The notes under the pieces were generated by a model. The model had not been told where the DNA came from and did not search any database. It was given only the letters and a program-made list of their open reading frames with translations. This document shows, piece by piece, positions 1-8,733 of a stretch of DNA of 50,983 nt (position 1 is the first letter of the stretch; each line of letters starts with the position of its first letter). The stretch lies in the NCBI GenBank assembly GCA_031553705.1, contig JAVBLD010000032.1, positions 1-50,983 of the forward strand. The letters are read 5' to 3'. Origin of the DNA: JAVBLD01 sp031553705. GTDB lineage: Bacteria; Bacteroidota; Bacteroidia; Bacteroidales; Marinifilaceae. The position numbers and the translations under genes are program-made.

Positions 1-438
1 TTAGGGAGTATTTGGCCGGACTGTTTGTTATATTAAAATAGTGATAAATAAATGTTTACGTAAAAATAGCGGCGGACAGGGTTGGGACGAAGGGAAGCGA
101 AGGGGTGTTTTTGACCGGAAACGGGAGCGGAAAAATGGGAAGAAGGAGGATAAAGTTGGAGGATATTTTTTATGGCAGGATATCAAAAAAAGACAGGGGA
201 AATGGTTGTAATGGGATAAAATTTGGAATCTGGGTGATTCGAATAATGATATTCGGTTTTAATCAGAGAAGTTAGGTTAATGAGATGGCATTGCGTAGAT
301 GTAAAAAAGGACCAATGCCTCGGCTGTTGTGAATAAGAAAAATATTGGTACTCCCTATTTGAGAATGAGATCAAAGATTCGATTCTCAAATAAGTATTTT
401 AATTTTTTAGTCTCTTAATTTTTATGACGACAATCGAA
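1..438. other. Intergenic region without a convincing gene
   Basis: No reading frame here has recognisable protein character. A 68-codon minus-strand frame at 183-389 has no family resemblance, and its start lies inside the hairpin at 357-391. Bases 60-180 are strongly purine-rich on the plus strand and may be a degenerate relative of the G-rich intergenic blocks seen elsewhere in the window. The region lies downstream of lysA, so it holds the 3' end of that transcript. Confidence 0.6.
357..391. terminator. Inverted repeat downstream of lysA
   Basis: The arms ATTTGAGAAT (357-366) and ATTCTCAAAT (382-391) are perfect complements. The next inner bases pair partly, leaving a loop of about 9-15 bases. 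It lies about 50 bases past the lysA stop codon. The flanks are A/T-rich on both sides, so it could act as a terminator or 3' stabiliser. There is no long U tract, so a terminator role is inferred. Confidence 0.45.
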
Positions 439-1578
439 TTAACGATGAAAATAACTTCCCGGAAGATCGCGCAGATTATACTGCGAGGACATAGCTTCTC
501 CGTAAGCGCCACAACTATGGATGATAATCAGATCGCCTCTCGACGTGCCGTTTAGTAATATCTCTTTGCCGAAACAATCGGAAGATTCACAGATCGGCCC
601 GACGACATCATATTTTTCTTCCGGTTTATCCGAACTGATATTTTCGATTTTGTGAAACGCCTGGTATAGTGCCGGCCTTAACAGATCGTTCATCCCGGCG
701 TCAAGGATGACGAACTTCTTGAATTTACCCTCTTTGACATAAAGCACTTTTGAGATCAGGTCGCCGCAATGCGCAACGATCGAGCGGCCTAGCTCGAAAT
801 GTACCCGTTGTTTTCCTATCGGTTTGAAAAATGCGGCGAATGTGCTGAAATAGTCGGCAAATCTTGCCACCGGCTCGCTGTATGGTGTATTATAATCAAT
901 ACCCAGCCCTCCTCCGAAATTGATATGAGGCAAAACGATAGACTGTCTTTGTAGTTTCTCCTGTATCTCATTTGCTCTCAGGCAAAGCTTCTCGAACACT
1001 GCCATGTCGGTGATCTGCGAACCGATATGGAAATGCAATCCGATTAATTCGATATGTTGCAATGGAGTGATCGCTGCAATCACCTTCTCCAGGTCGTCCA
1101 TATAGATGCCGAACTTATTTTCGTCGGTACCGGTGGTAATGTAGTGGTGGGTATGTGCATCCACGTTCGGATTGATGCGCAAGGCAACTTTCGCCCGCTT
1201 GCCTAGTTGTCCGGCAATTTCGTCAATCACAAAAATTTCCGGTAGCGACTCGCAGTTGAAGCAGAAAATATTGTTTTTCAATGCCAGCTCGATCTCTTCG
1301 TCGCTTTTTCCGACTCCGGCAAATACGATCTTTTCGGCCGGAAAGTCGCATTCCAATGCCCGCGCTACTTCATTCCCGCTCACGCAGTCCGCTCCCAGCC
1401 CATATTGCCGGATATGGGCTAATAAGGTGGGGTTGGCGTTAGCCTTAATAGCATAATGCACTTCAAAATTGTATTTGCACGCCTCTTCTACTACAGTATG
1501 CAGTGTTTTTTCCAGCAGATCCAGATTATAGTAATAGCATGGAGTCTTTATATGCAGCAGGTTTTCGGATAGAACCAT
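439..1578 (-). CDS. lysA: Diaminopimelate decarboxylase
   Basis: This is the fold-type III PLP enzyme that decarboxylates meso-diaminopimelate to L-lysine, the last step of lysine synthesis, in the cytoplasm. The protein has 379 residues. The PLP lysine is K45 in HYAIKANANP. HIGSQ (184-188) and FGGGLGIDY (221-229) form the phosphate-binding region. ELGR (262-265) and CESSD (330-334) are the substrate-binding and catalytic motifs of the C-terminal beta domain, and Y359 follows in CGAYGEAM. The length is slightly short for LysA (about 380-420) but all motifs are present. The gene follows aspartate kinase on the same strand, so the first and last enzymes of the lysine branch are paired. The 96-base gap between them is a composite intergenic repeat. 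Confidence 0.95.
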   Translation of the reverse strand: MVLSENLLHIKTPCYYYNLDLLEKTLHTVVEEACKYNFEVHYAIKANANPTLLAHIRQYGLGADCVSGNEVARALECDFPAEKIVFAGVGKSDEEIELALKNNIFCFNCESLPEIFVIDEIAGQLGKRAKVALRINPNVDAHTHHYITTGTDENKFGIYMDDLEKVIAAITPLQHIELIGLHFHIGSQITDMAVFEKLCLRANEIQEKLQRQSIVLPHINFGGGLGIDYNTPYSEPVARFADYFSTFAAFFKPIGKQRVHFELGRSIVAHCGDLISKVLYVKEGKFKKFVILDAGMNDLLRPALYQAFHKIENISSDKPEEKYDVVGPICESSDCFGKEILLNGTSRGDLIIIHSCGAYGEAMSSQYNLRDLPGSYFHR

Positions 1579-1677
1579 ATATGAGTTATGAATTATGAGT
1601 TATGAAATAGGAGCAAGGGGTAGGGAGTAGGGGACAAGAATTTTTCCTTGCACCCTGCCGCTTGCACCTTGTGCCTA
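1579..1677 (-). repeat. Composite intergenic block between aspartate kinase and lysA
   Basis: Read on the minus strand from the aspartate kinase stop, the block has a purine-rich segment rich in GGTGCAAG-type words, the core CAAGGAAAAATTCTTG (plus-strand CAAGAATTTTTCCTTG at 1635-1650), a pyrimidine-rich segment, and an AT-rich run of CATAACTCATAATTCATAA type ending at the lysA ATG. The core is an exact inverted match of the one at 8816-8831. Confidence 0.7.
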
Positions 1678-3006
1678 TTTTTCATTATTAGTTGTATTGA
1701 GCAATTTCTCGCTGAGATCGACCAGGGCCTTCTTTTTATGCTCTTGTTTAACCAGTACCGAGATGTTGTGTTCGCTGGCTCCGTAAGAGATCATTCGCAA
1801 CGGTACCTCTTCCAGTGCTTGTAGTACTTTGGAGGTTAGTCCTAAGGCGCTGCTTTCAAAATTACCGACGATACAGATAATCGACATATTTTCGTCTACC
1901 TCGATAATGCCGTACTTTTCCAGGTCTTTGGTAATGTGGGAGAGATGATCGGTGTAGTCGATCGTCAATGATACGGCAACTTCCGAAGTAGCAATCATAT
2001 CGATCGGCGTTTTCCAGGTTTCGAATACCTCGAATACTTTACGCAGGAAGCCGTAGGCCAGTAGCATATTGGTTGATTTTATCTTGATTGTGGTAATGCC
2101 GTCCTTGGCAGCTACGGCTTTGATATTTTGTATTGAACTCTTTTTGGTGATCAACGTTCCCTCATCTTCCGGATGGAGGGTGTTCTTTAACCTTACCGGG
2201 ATATTCTCTTTTTTAGCCGGCTGAATACTTGACGGATGAAGGATTTTGGCGCCGAAATAGGCCAGTTCGGCAGCTTCGTCGAACGATAGGCTGCGGATAG
2301 CTTTCGTGCCTTCTACAATCCGGGGATCATTATTATGCACTCCGTCGATGTCCGTCCATATCTGTATCTCATCAGCATTCACGGCAGCTCCGATCAGAGC
2401 TGCCGAATAATCGCTCCCCCCCCGTTTCAGGTTGTCAATCTCCCCATAAGCATTACGACAGATAAACCCTTGGGTGATGATCAGTCCGTCTGGCCCTATC
2501 TGAGCCAACTCGCGGGTCAGGTTCTGTTTAATGTAGTAATAATCCGGCTCGCAATCTTTATCGATCCGCATATAATTGAGGGCAGGCAATAAGGTCGCCT
2601 TGATACCGCTTTCTTCCAGGTAATAGTGCATCAGGGTGGAAGACATGATTTCGCCCTGTGCAAGAATGGCTTTCTCCTGCAATAGGTAGAAATCCTTATT
2701 TACAAAAGAACGCAGGTAATTAAATATGCTTTGGATAAACTCTTTTCCTTTGTCAATATAGGGTTTTGTCGCAAAAAGTTCAGTCACCACGATATAATAG
2801 TTTACCTCCATATTCTGAATGACATTCAACGCTTCCTGCTTTTCGTTTTTGTAGAGGCAATCGGCGATCTTAACCAATGAGTTGGTCGTACCGGACATAG
2901 CCGATAATACGACGATCTTGGGTTGATTGTCATTGATTAAACCGGCTACCGAACGAATTCTTTCCGCACTACCTACGGAGGTTCCTCCAAATTTTAAAAC
3001 TTTCAT
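1675..3006 (-). CDS. lysC: Aspartate kinase (monofunctional)
   Basis: The enzyme phosphorylates L-aspartate to aspartyl phosphate, the entry step to lysine, threonine, methionine and DAP. The protein has 443 residues. The N-terminal amino-acid-kinase motif KFGGTSVG is at 5-12, the nucleotide-site motif RGGSD at 195-199 and WTDIDGV at 217-223. Two ACT-like regulatory segments lie at about 305-370 and 375-435. There is no homoserine dehydrogenase domain, so it is the monofunctional class. Pairing with lysA suggests a lysine-sensitive isozyme, which is an inference. The gene sits 203 bases after prmA and probably has its own promoter there, but I see no clear -7 element. Confidence 0.93.
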   Translation of the reverse strand: MKVLKFGGTSVGSAERIRSVAGLINDNQPKIVVLSAMSGTTNSLVKIADCLYKNEKQEALNVIQNMEVNYYIVVTELFATKPYIDKGKEFIQSIFNYLRSFVNKDFYLLQEKAILAQGEIMSSTLMHYYLEESGIKATLLPALNYMRIDKDCEPDYYYIKQNLTRELAQIGPDGLIITQGFICRNAYGEIDNLKRGGSDYSAALIGAAVNADEIQIWTDIDGVHNNDPRIVEGTKAIRSLSFDEAAELAYFGAKILHPSSIQPAKKENIPVRLKNTLHPEDEGTLITKKSSIQNIKAVAAKDGITTIKIKSTNMLLAYGFLRKVFEVFETWKTPIDMIATSEVAVSLTIDYTDHLSHITKDLEKYGIIEVDENMSIICIVGNFESSALGLTSKVLQALEEVPLRMISYGASEHNISVLVKQEHKKKALVDLSEKLLNTTNNEK

Positions 3007-3184
3007 ATGTATTATATTTTATTTTTAAGGTCGTATGGAATCCTCAGGTCATATTTATGTCTTTTCACAAACATTTGTTCATGAGGGTTTCATATACTGT
3101 TTTCCGCGTTATAAATTTTATACCCTATATCTTCTACTTGCTTTCGGGATGCGAATTTCAGATAAAGGGGATAATAAAACAAGG

Positions 3185-3209
3185 ACTTGTTGTAAATTTA
3201 ACAACAAGT
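3185..3209 (-). terminator. Hairpin just downstream of the prmA stop
   Basis: The arms ACTTGTTGT (3185-3193) and ACAACAAGT (3201-3209) are perfect 9-base complements with a 7-base AT loop. The hairpin abuts the prmA stop codon (3210-3212). On the minus strand it is followed by CCTTGTTTTATT. The position and U-containing tail suggest termination after prmA, ahead of aspartate kinase. Confidence 0.55.
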
Positions 3210-4061
3210 TTATTTTTTGTAAAAACAAGCGGCTGCCCAGTTCTCATTTTCTTTGTATTGCAGGTAGCTGAGTTCCAGTTCTTCCGCTTTTTGCCGGATG
3301 ATAGGAAGATCTTCATTGTAAAAACCGCTAACGATCAGGTAGCCGTTTGAAGACAGTACGGTACAATATGCATGCATATCCTGTAATAAAATGTTGCGGT
3401 TAATATTGGCCAATATGAAATCGAAAGACCCTTCGCCGGCAAGTAGCGAGGCATCTCCGATTTTAACGGTAATATTGCTGATATGGTTATTGTTTTGGTT
3501 TTCGCCGGCATTATCAAATGCCCATTGATCGATATCGATTCCCGTTACGGTTGCGGCTCCTACTTTGGATGCCATGATAGAGAGGATTCCTGTCCCGCAT
3601 CCCATATCGAGCACCCTTTTCCCTTTTATCCGATCAGCATAATCAAGTATCATCGAGAGCATCAGGGCGGTTGTCGGATGGTGGCCTGTTCCGAAGCTCA
3701 TTTTGGGCTCGATGATGATTTCATATTCCATGCCCGGCACCGGTTCATGAAAACCGGCCCGGATCAGGATACGGTTGTCCACTACTACCGGGGTAAAATT
3801 CTCTTCCCATACCTTATTCCAATCCTGGTCCGGAATTTCATTATATGTCCATGTTATCTGGTATCGTTCGCTTAAAAAAGCCAATACTTCCATATCCCGG
3901 ATCGCTTGTTCGTCAAAGTGTTTTGACGGGATATAGGCCATAAAGCCGGACTCGGTGTTGTAAAAGCTGTCATAGCCGATATCGCCCATTTCCGCAATTA
4001 ATGCATCGGCGACGTCTTCCAGATAGGGAGTAATGGTAAATACGACTTCGGTGTACTTCAT
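3210..4061 (-). CDS. prmA: Ribosomal protein L11 methyltransferase
   Basis: PrmA is a class I SAM-dependent enzyme that trimethylates lysines and the N-terminus of ribosomal protein L11, encoded here by rplK at 28692. The protein has 283 residues. An N-terminal substrate-recognition domain spans about 1-100, with a PrmA-type linker motif MSFGTGHHPTT at 121-131. The SAM motif I is LDMGCGTG (151-158), and LANINRNIL near 216 corresponds to the N-P/I-N motif. The start lies 13 bases after the stop of the upstream rRNA methyltransferase, so the two are probably one transcript of ribosome-modification enzymes. Confidence 0.93.
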   Translation of the reverse strand: MKYTEVVFTITPYLEDVADALIAEMGDIGYDSFYNTESGFMAYIPSKHFDEQAIRDMEVLAFLSERYQITWTYNEIPDQDWNKVWEENFTPVVVDNRILIRAGFHEPVPGMEYEIIIEPKMSFGTGHHPTTALMLSMILDYADRIKGKRVLDMGCGTGILSIMASKVGAATVTGIDIDQWAFDNAGENQNNNHISNITVKIGDASLLAGEGSFDFILANINRNILLQDMHAYCTVLSSNGYLIVSGFYNEDLPIIRQKAEELELSYLQYKENENWAAACFYKK

Positions 4062-4074
4062 AAGTATATAAATT

Positions 4075-5442
4075 TTATTCTTTTTTTATGTCCATTCTGA
4101 TACGCCATTCTTTCGGATAGTAGTTGTTCAGACGGTTGCCTATACTTTTTCCCCATCCCAATCCGATATGCCGGTATGAGATCAGCACCCATTCGCCTGC
4201 AGGTGCTGTGACCGGAATATCCTCTTTTTTCAGGAAAGTCAGAGCCGTATGCAGGTTCACAGTGTACGTACGGCATTTCTCCTGGTCCAAATGGCTATAT
4301 AGCGCCAGGGAGGGAAGCGGCTTTATCTTTTGCTTGATAAGCTCGGCGGCTTCGCATCCTTTGTAAATAACGTTCACTTGCCTCTCCAGTTCACGGATGA
4401 ACATTTCGTGCACTGCCGGAACGATCCCGATCAGATTCTCTTTCTGATAGGTTGCCGGTTTCGTACAGGGAGTTATCATCGCCCGAATCTCATCAGGTAG
4501 TGCCAGCGGTTTGGAATGTGGTTGTTTATTCTTTTTGCATACCGGTTCTTTTCCATCCTTTTTGCATACAACTCCGATAAAGAAACCTTCTCCGGCTACT
4601 TTATGCGGGTAAAACCGGAGTCCATAGCCCGATTCGCCCGGAGTAATGGCGTCGTAAGAGTACTGTATCGGTATATGCTCCGCATCCGCTTGTTCGGACA
4701 ACCAGGCCAAGATGTCCTCATTTTCTCCACGATTGTACGTACAGGTGCTATAGATCAGAAAACCTTCCGGTTTTAATGCATCCCAGATGTCGGACAAAAT
4801 TCTTTTTTGCCTTTCGCTGCACAGTTTCAGGTTATTCTCGCTCCACTCTTCGATCGCTTTATCGTCTTTCCGGAACATTCCTTCTCCGGAACATGGTGCA
4901 TCTACCAGAATGATGTCGAAGGCGCTTTGCATACCCGAAAAATCAGACGGGTCACTTTGTGTGACGACCACATTATCATGTCCCCATTTGATCACATTTT
5001 CTTTTAGGATGGCGGCTCTTGACCGGATGACTTCATTGGAAACCAGCAGGCTGTCGGGTGTAATCATTGAAGCCAGCATGGTCGATTTACCACCCGGGGC
5101 GGCGCATAGGTCTAATACCCGTATGCTTCCCGGCGGCATAATCTGTTTGATCGTATGGTACAGAAACATTGAAGAAGCTTCCTGTACATAATAAGACCCG
5201 CCATGAAAACAGGGATCCAATGTGAATTTCGGGCGGTGACTCAGATAGTAGGCGTCTTTACACCACTCTATCGGCCGGCTGACTTCCATTGACAGGAAAT
5301 TGTCGTTTGTGATACTGCTTTTGGCCGGATTGAGTCTGATGCTTACCGGAGCCTCCGACTGCAAAGCATGAAAGAACGCTTCATATTCATCTTTCAGCTG
5401 TATTTTCATACGTTCTTCAAAGGAAGGAGGCAGTGAAATCAT
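4075..5442 (-). CDS. rRNA (cytosine-C5-)-methyltransferase, RsmF/NOL1-NOP2-sun family
   Basis: This enzyme methylates a cytosine of 16S rRNA using SAM. The protein has 455 residues, close to RsmF size. SAM motif I is DLCAAPGGKS (111-120). DAPCSGEGMFRKD starts at 181 and YSTCTYNRGENE at 231, supplying the two catalytic cysteines of the m5C family (C184 and C234). A C-terminal RsmF-like RNA-binding extension covers about 300-455. The target position cannot be read from the sequence; RsmF-type C1407 is the closest guess. Transcription probably starts at the symmetric promoter 5452-5473, leaving a leader of only about 15 bases. Confidence 0.9.
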   Translation of the reverse strand: MISLPPSFEERMKIQLKDEYEAFFHALQSEAPVSIRLNPAKSSITNDNFLSMEVSRPIEWCKDAYYLSHRPKFTLDPCFHGGSYYVQEASSMFLYHTIKQIMPPGSIRVLDLCAAPGGKSTMLASMITPDSLLVSNEVIRSRAAILKENVIKWGHDNVVVTQSDPSDFSGMQSAFDIILVDAPCSGEGMFRKDDKAIEEWSENNLKLCSERQKRILSDIWDALKPEGFLIYSTCTYNRGENEDILAWLSEQADAEHIPIQYSYDAITPGESGYGLRFYPHKVAGEGFFIGVVCKKDGKEPVCKKNKQPHSKPLALPDEIRAMITPCTKPATYQKENLIGIVPAVHEMFIRELERQVNVIYKGCEAAELIKQKIKPLPSLALYSHLDQEKCRTYTVNLHTALTFLKKEDIPVTAPAGEWVLISYRHIGLGWGKSIGNRLNNYYPKEWRIRMDIKKE

Positions 5443-5451
5443 AATAATTAC

Positions 5452-5473
5452 TTATCTTTGCACGCAAAGATAA
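5452..5473. promoter_or_regulatory. Symmetric divergent promoter (rRNA methyltransferase / murB)
   Basis: TTATCTTTGC (5452-5461), two bases, then GCAAAGATAA (5464-5473) form a perfect 10-base inverted repeat. Each arm carries the Bacteroidota -7 element TATCTTTG, at 5453-5460 on the plus strand and 5465-5472 on the minus strand. The only gap between the two divergent genes is 37 bases, so both leaders would be about 10-17 bases. No clear -33 TTG is seen on either side. Confidence 0.7.
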
Positions 5474-5479
5474 TCAAAG

Positions 5480-6493
5480 ATGGAAGTCAGGAATAATTAT
5501 AGTTTAAAAAAATATAATACATTCGATGTTGACATAAAATGTTCCTGTTTTGTTGAAAGCGATAACGAAGATGAGTTCCTGGAATTTGTCGCGATGTATG
5601 AATTTGAGCCGGAAGAGATGTTAATATTGGGAGGGGGGAGTAATTTTTTGTTTACCGGGGATTTTGATGGGACTGTATTTTTCCCGACAATGAAGGGAAT
5701 CAGTGTGGTGGACGAAGATGAACGGTCGGTATGGGTAAGGGTCGGAGCAGGAGTCGTTTGGGATGATTTTGTCATTTGGGCGGTGGAGCGGAATTATGGT
5801 GGGGTGGAGAACCTTTCTCTGATTCCAGGTCATGTGGGGGCTGCTCCGGTACAGAACGTAGGTGCGTATGGAATGGAAGCCAAAGATACGATCAGGAGTG
5901 TCGAAACGATCGATATTGAAAAAGCCCGTAAGCTGACCGTCGATGCAAAGGCTTGCCGGTTCGGTTATCGCGACAGCATTTTTAAGCGGGAATGGAAGAA
6001 TAGGTTTATAGTTACCTATGTTACTTTTGAATTGGCGAAACAACCTGTTTTTAAACTGGACTACGGTAGTGTCCGGGATGAGGTGGCCAAGCATGGAGAG
6101 GAGATATGCTTACGGACAATACGGCAAGCCATCGTAAATATCCGTAATGCAAAACTGCCTGATGTGATGGCGTTGCCTAACGCAGGTAGTTTCTTTAAAA
6201 ATCCAGTAGTCAGTCAAGAGTTTGCCGAAAAATTGAGAGGACAATATCCTGAAATGCCTGTCTATTCTGCCGATGAGGGATGTGTGAAATTGCCTGCTGG
6301 CTGGTTGATCGAGCAGTGCGGCTGGAAAGGGAAACAGCTGGGACATGCGGGAGTTTATGACCGACAGGCTTTGGTGCTGGTGAACCGGGGTGACGCTACC
6401 GGTGTGGAGATTGCATTGTTGGCGAATGAAATAAAGAAGAGCGTTTTTGTAAGGTTCGGTGTTTTTATAGAACCGGAAGTTAATATTATTTAG
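5480..6493 (+). CDS. murB: UDP-N-acetylenolpyruvoylglucosamine reductase
   Basis: MurB is a cytoplasmic FAD enzyme that reduces UDP-GlcNAc-enolpyruvate with NADPH to UDP-MurNAc, the second committed step of peptidoglycan synthesis. The protein has 337 residues. The FAD-binding segment GGGSNFL is at 51-57. The segment IPGHVGAAPVQNVGAYG begins near 115. The proton-donor serine is expected in AGSFFKNP, and the C-terminal EPEV carries the conserved glutamate. The long form with this layout is type I (E. coli-like). The histidine in IPGHVG, where T or S is usual, is a small deviation. The start is set by the promoter about 20 bases upstream. Confidence 0.95.
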   Translation: MEVRNNYSLKKYNTFDVDIKCSCFVESDNEDEFLEFVAMYEFEPEEMLILGGGSNFLFTGDFDGTVFFPTMKGISVVDEDERSVWVRVGAGVVWDDFVIWAVERNYGGVENLSLIPGHVGAAPVQNVGAYGMEAKDTIRSVETIDIEKARKLTVDAKACRFGYRDSIFKREWKNRFIVTYVTFELAKQPVFKLDYGSVRDEVAKHGEEICLRTIRQAIVNIRNAKLPDVMALPNAGSFFKNPVVSQEFAEKLRGQYPEMPVYSADEGCVKLPAGWLIEQCGWKGKQLGHAGVYDRQALVLVNRGDATGVEIALLANEIKKSVFVRFGVFIEPEVNII

Positions 6494-6534
6494 TTAACAT
6501 AAACATAGGATAATCCGGATTTAAATAGCAGGAA

Positions 6535-7050
6535 ATGGAATACAGGACATATTTGGATACTCCGATAGGGAGAATGAAGATCGAAGGTGTTGATGGAGCT
6601 ATTACGGTTGTCGATTTTGATGAGACAGGCCAATATAAATCGGAAGAGGTACCGGTATGGCTCGAGGAAGGAAAACGGCAATTGGAAGCTTATTTTAATG
6701 GTAGCCTTACGGCATTTTCTTGTCGAATGGAACCGCAGGGTACTCCTTTTCAGCACATAGTATGGAAAGCTTTGATGTCGGTTTCTTTTGGCACTTGCGT
6801 TACCTATATGGACATCGCCCGGCAGATTGGTAGACCGAGAAGCATCCGTGCCGTTGCCAATGCAATCGGTCGGAACCCGATGCTTATCCTGGTGCCTTGC
6901 CACCGGATCATTGGCTCGAACGGTGCCCTGACTGGCTTTTCCGCCGGTCTGGAACGCAAAATATGGTTACTTCGGTACGAAAATCACCAACTTGAAGAGC
7001 CGAAAGTTCGTACACAGGAACTGAGAAAGCCAAAAGTGAATAAGATATAA
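6535..7050 (+). CDS. ogt: Methylated-DNA--[protein]-cysteine S-methyltransferase
   Basis: This suicide repair protein transfers the methyl group from O6-methylguanine in DNA to its own cysteine. The protein has 171 residues. The catalytic motif is PCHR at 121-124 with C122, inside NPMLILVPCHRIIGSNG. The winged-helix segment upstream carries GRPRSIRAVANA (99-110), with the arginine finger. There is no AdaA zinc domain, so it is the short Ogt type. The C-terminal 20 residues are lysine/arginine-rich and less conserved-looking. It starts 41 bases after murB and may be co-transcribed with it. Confidence 0.93.
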   Translation: MEYRTYLDTPIGRMKIEGVDGAITVVDFDETGQYKSEEVPVWLEEGKRQLEAYFNGSLTAFSCRMEPQGTPFQHIVWKALMSVSFGTCVTYMDIARQIGRPRSIRAVANAIGRNPMLILVPCHRIIGSNGALTGFSAGLERKIWLLRYENHQLEEPKVRTQELRKPKVNKI

Positions 7051-7085
7051 ATGGCAGAAATCTGCAAGCAAATATAGGCTTTGGA

Positions 7086-7184
7086 AGTTATGAATTATGA
7101 AATAGGAGCAAGGAAATTCAACTGTCAATTAATTATTCATTCATTAGAATTCACTTTCGACTTTCAATTTTCAACTCTTTACTT
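7086..7184 (+). repeat. Composite intergenic block before the acyl-ACP thioesterase
   Basis: It begins with 28 bases (7086-7113, agttatgaattatga then aataggagcaagg) that occur exactly, reverse-complemented, at 8834-8861. It then runs through an AT-rich stretch with TTTCAATTTTCAACT immediately before the start codon. Most of the pyrimidine-rich arm seen in other copies is missing. The same AT-rich ending precedes the starts at 8733 and 17708. Confidence 0.65.
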
Positions 7185-7943
7185 ATGAAAGTTACAAAAC
7201 ATATAGAGAAGATAAAGATTTTGGCTCATTACACAAACTATAAAGGTCGGTTGTTTATGAAGACATTATGCGATCTGCTGATCGATGCGGCGGAGACGCA
7301 GACCAAAATATATGGCGTGGATGTCGAAACGTTGAATGCCAAAGGAATAACATGGATGTTGCACCGGTTGCATATCCAATTGTACAAAGTGCCCTATAAA
7401 GGCGAGGAGGTGGATATTGCTACCTGGCCTTCCGGAGTCGATCGCCTTTTTGCATTAAGGGATTATCAAATGTTGAGAAAGAACGGCGAGTTGCTGGTAG
7501 GTGCAACCACCGAATGGATGATGATCGATCTGAATAAAAGAAGGCCGATACGACAGCCTGCCGATGTGGTCGAAATAAGCATGACTCACGACATTGAGAA
7601 CCTTCATATAGCTTCGATCCTGGACGAGAAGGATTTCGAACTGGGAGAACCTGGTGGCTCACGGAATTTTACGGCTACTTTTGACAATATTGACTTTAAT
7701 GGGCACGTTACGCAGTCTTCTTATATGGGATGGATCATCAACTCATTACCTTTTGAATTCCTTAAGGGCCATATATTGCATGAAATAGAGGTCGTTTATG
7801 CTCATGAAATCATGCCGGACAGCAGTATCCATTCGGCCTATCGTATAGAGGAAAAGGAGAACAATATCGTCGTATACCACCAGATTACGAGCGAAGATGG
7901 TGCACGCACACATTGTGTGGCCAAAAGTATCTGGCAGAAGTAG
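7185..7943 (+). CDS. Acyl-ACP thioesterase (FatA/FatB-like)
   Basis: The enzyme hydrolyses acyl-ACP to free fatty acid in the cytoplasm. The protein has 252 residues and a tandem hot-dog fold is expected. The N-terminal segment, with YTNYKGRLFMKTLCDLL near 16-32, matches the first hot-dog helix, so the first ATG is kept. EWMMIDLNKRRP (109-120) is the family segment closing the first hot-dog. DFNGHVTQSSYMGWI, starting near 168, carries the catalytic N-x-H-type motif. The chain-length preference cannot be read. A composite repeat separates it from ogt, so co-transcription is uncertain. Confidence 0.85.
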   Translation: MKVTKHIEKIKILAHYTNYKGRLFMKTLCDLLIDAAETQTKIYGVDVETLNAKGITWMLHRLHIQLYKVPYKGEEVDIATWPSGVDRLFALRDYQMLRKNGELLVGATTEWMMIDLNKRRPIRQPADVVEISMTHDIENLHIASILDEKDFELGEPGGSRNFTATFDNIDFNGHVTQSSYMGWIINSLPFEFLKGHILHEIEVVYAHEIMPDSSIHSAYRIEEKENNIVVYHQITSEDGARTHCVAKSIWQK

Positions 7944-8307
7944 TATATCGGGAGAAACGGCCTTGTTATTAGTATACTGCTTCAAGTCAACACTTCTTTC
8001 GCGAATTCTCAGAATGCTCCTGCCATATTCTCTTTATGCATGACAGGTAGCACATGAAATGACAAGAAGCGCTATAAATGTCAGCCATGGTATATTAATC
8101 CATTTCGATCTAAGAATACGAAATATGGTTATGTATATTAATTCAACAATATAACATTCGAGGCTAAAAGTAAAGGCACATAAAATTTACCCTCTTCTAG
8201 AAAGAAGGTGATAATTAATTTCCGGTAACCAAAAAACAATACGGCGCTAACAGGCAACAGATACAGTATGATTTTAGGCCGGTATTTATTTGCCGGGTGT
8301 TTAAAAT
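7944..8307 (-). pseudogene. Gene-free stretch with a possible decayed membrane-protein remnant
   Basis: There is no intact gene in this 364-base gap. On the minus strand, about 8130-8336 is stop-free and overlaps the end of the neighbouring gene. It encodes a hydrophobic stretch around KIILYLLPVSAVLFFGY and then FYVPLLLASNVILLN before a stop. In a shifted frame, a second hydrophobic stretch (FRILRSKWINIPWLTFIA) continues to a TAA at 8034-8036. No usable start codon precedes the first stretch. This fits a frameshifted remnant of a small membrane protein, but AT-rich DNA can produce such runs by chance. Confidence 0.25.
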
Positions 8308-8733
8308 TTAAAACAGAATGGTCTGTTTTGGTGCCAGATTAGTCTCCATTGTCCAGAAATGGGCTTCTCCGTGTGCAATACGAAAGATAACCAGTTCGGG
8401 ACTTTCCGGTGTCAAACCGAATGACTTCAGGAAAGGCCTGTCTTCGATAGCTCTCTTTTTTAATTCCGGATCGTTTATAAACTCGGTCTTCCCGGCAACC
8501 CGCAACATTGTTCCGATCATCCCTTCCTGTTTATAAAAACAGGCTTCTGCCTTCGGATTTTTTTCTAATTGATGCGGAGTCTGTTTCATACTTGCTGTCT
8601 GAAAATAGAAACCGGTTTCATCGGCAAACCAGAAACCCAAAGCCCTTACACGAGGTTGATCACCTTCGACGGTAGCCAGATAACATATCGGATTTTCATT
8701 GGTAAAACGGATACAATCTTGGATAGTTTTCAT
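8308..8733 (-). CDS. Pyridoxamine 5'-phosphate oxidase-family flavin-binding protein
   Basis: A small split-barrel protein of 141 residues. It starts MKTIQDCIRFTNENPICYLATVEGDQPRVRALGFWF, with the family strand PICYLATVEGDQPRVRA near 16-32 that normally contacts FMN. KNPKAEACFYKQ and MLRVAGKTEFI continue the barrel. Relatives include general stress proteins and uncharacterised FMN or heme/F420-type binders, so the substrate is unknown. A longer reading starting at TTG 8757 would run into the upstream repeat, so the ATG at 8733 is preferred. It is a single gene bounded by a composite repeat upstream and a gene-poor stretch downstream. Confidence 0.8.
   Translation of the reverse strand: MKTIQDCIRFTNENPICYLATVEGDQPRVRALGFWFADETGFYFQTASMKQTPHQLEKNPKAEACFYKQEGMIGTMLRVAGKTEFINDPELKKRAIEDRPFLKSFGLTPESPELVIFRIAHGEAHFWTMETNLAPKQTILF

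Noticed and set aside
183..389. A 68-codon minus-strand frame in the left gap
   Set aside because: Low-complexity serine/tyrosine-rich translation without family character, and its start lies inside the hairpin downstream of lysA.
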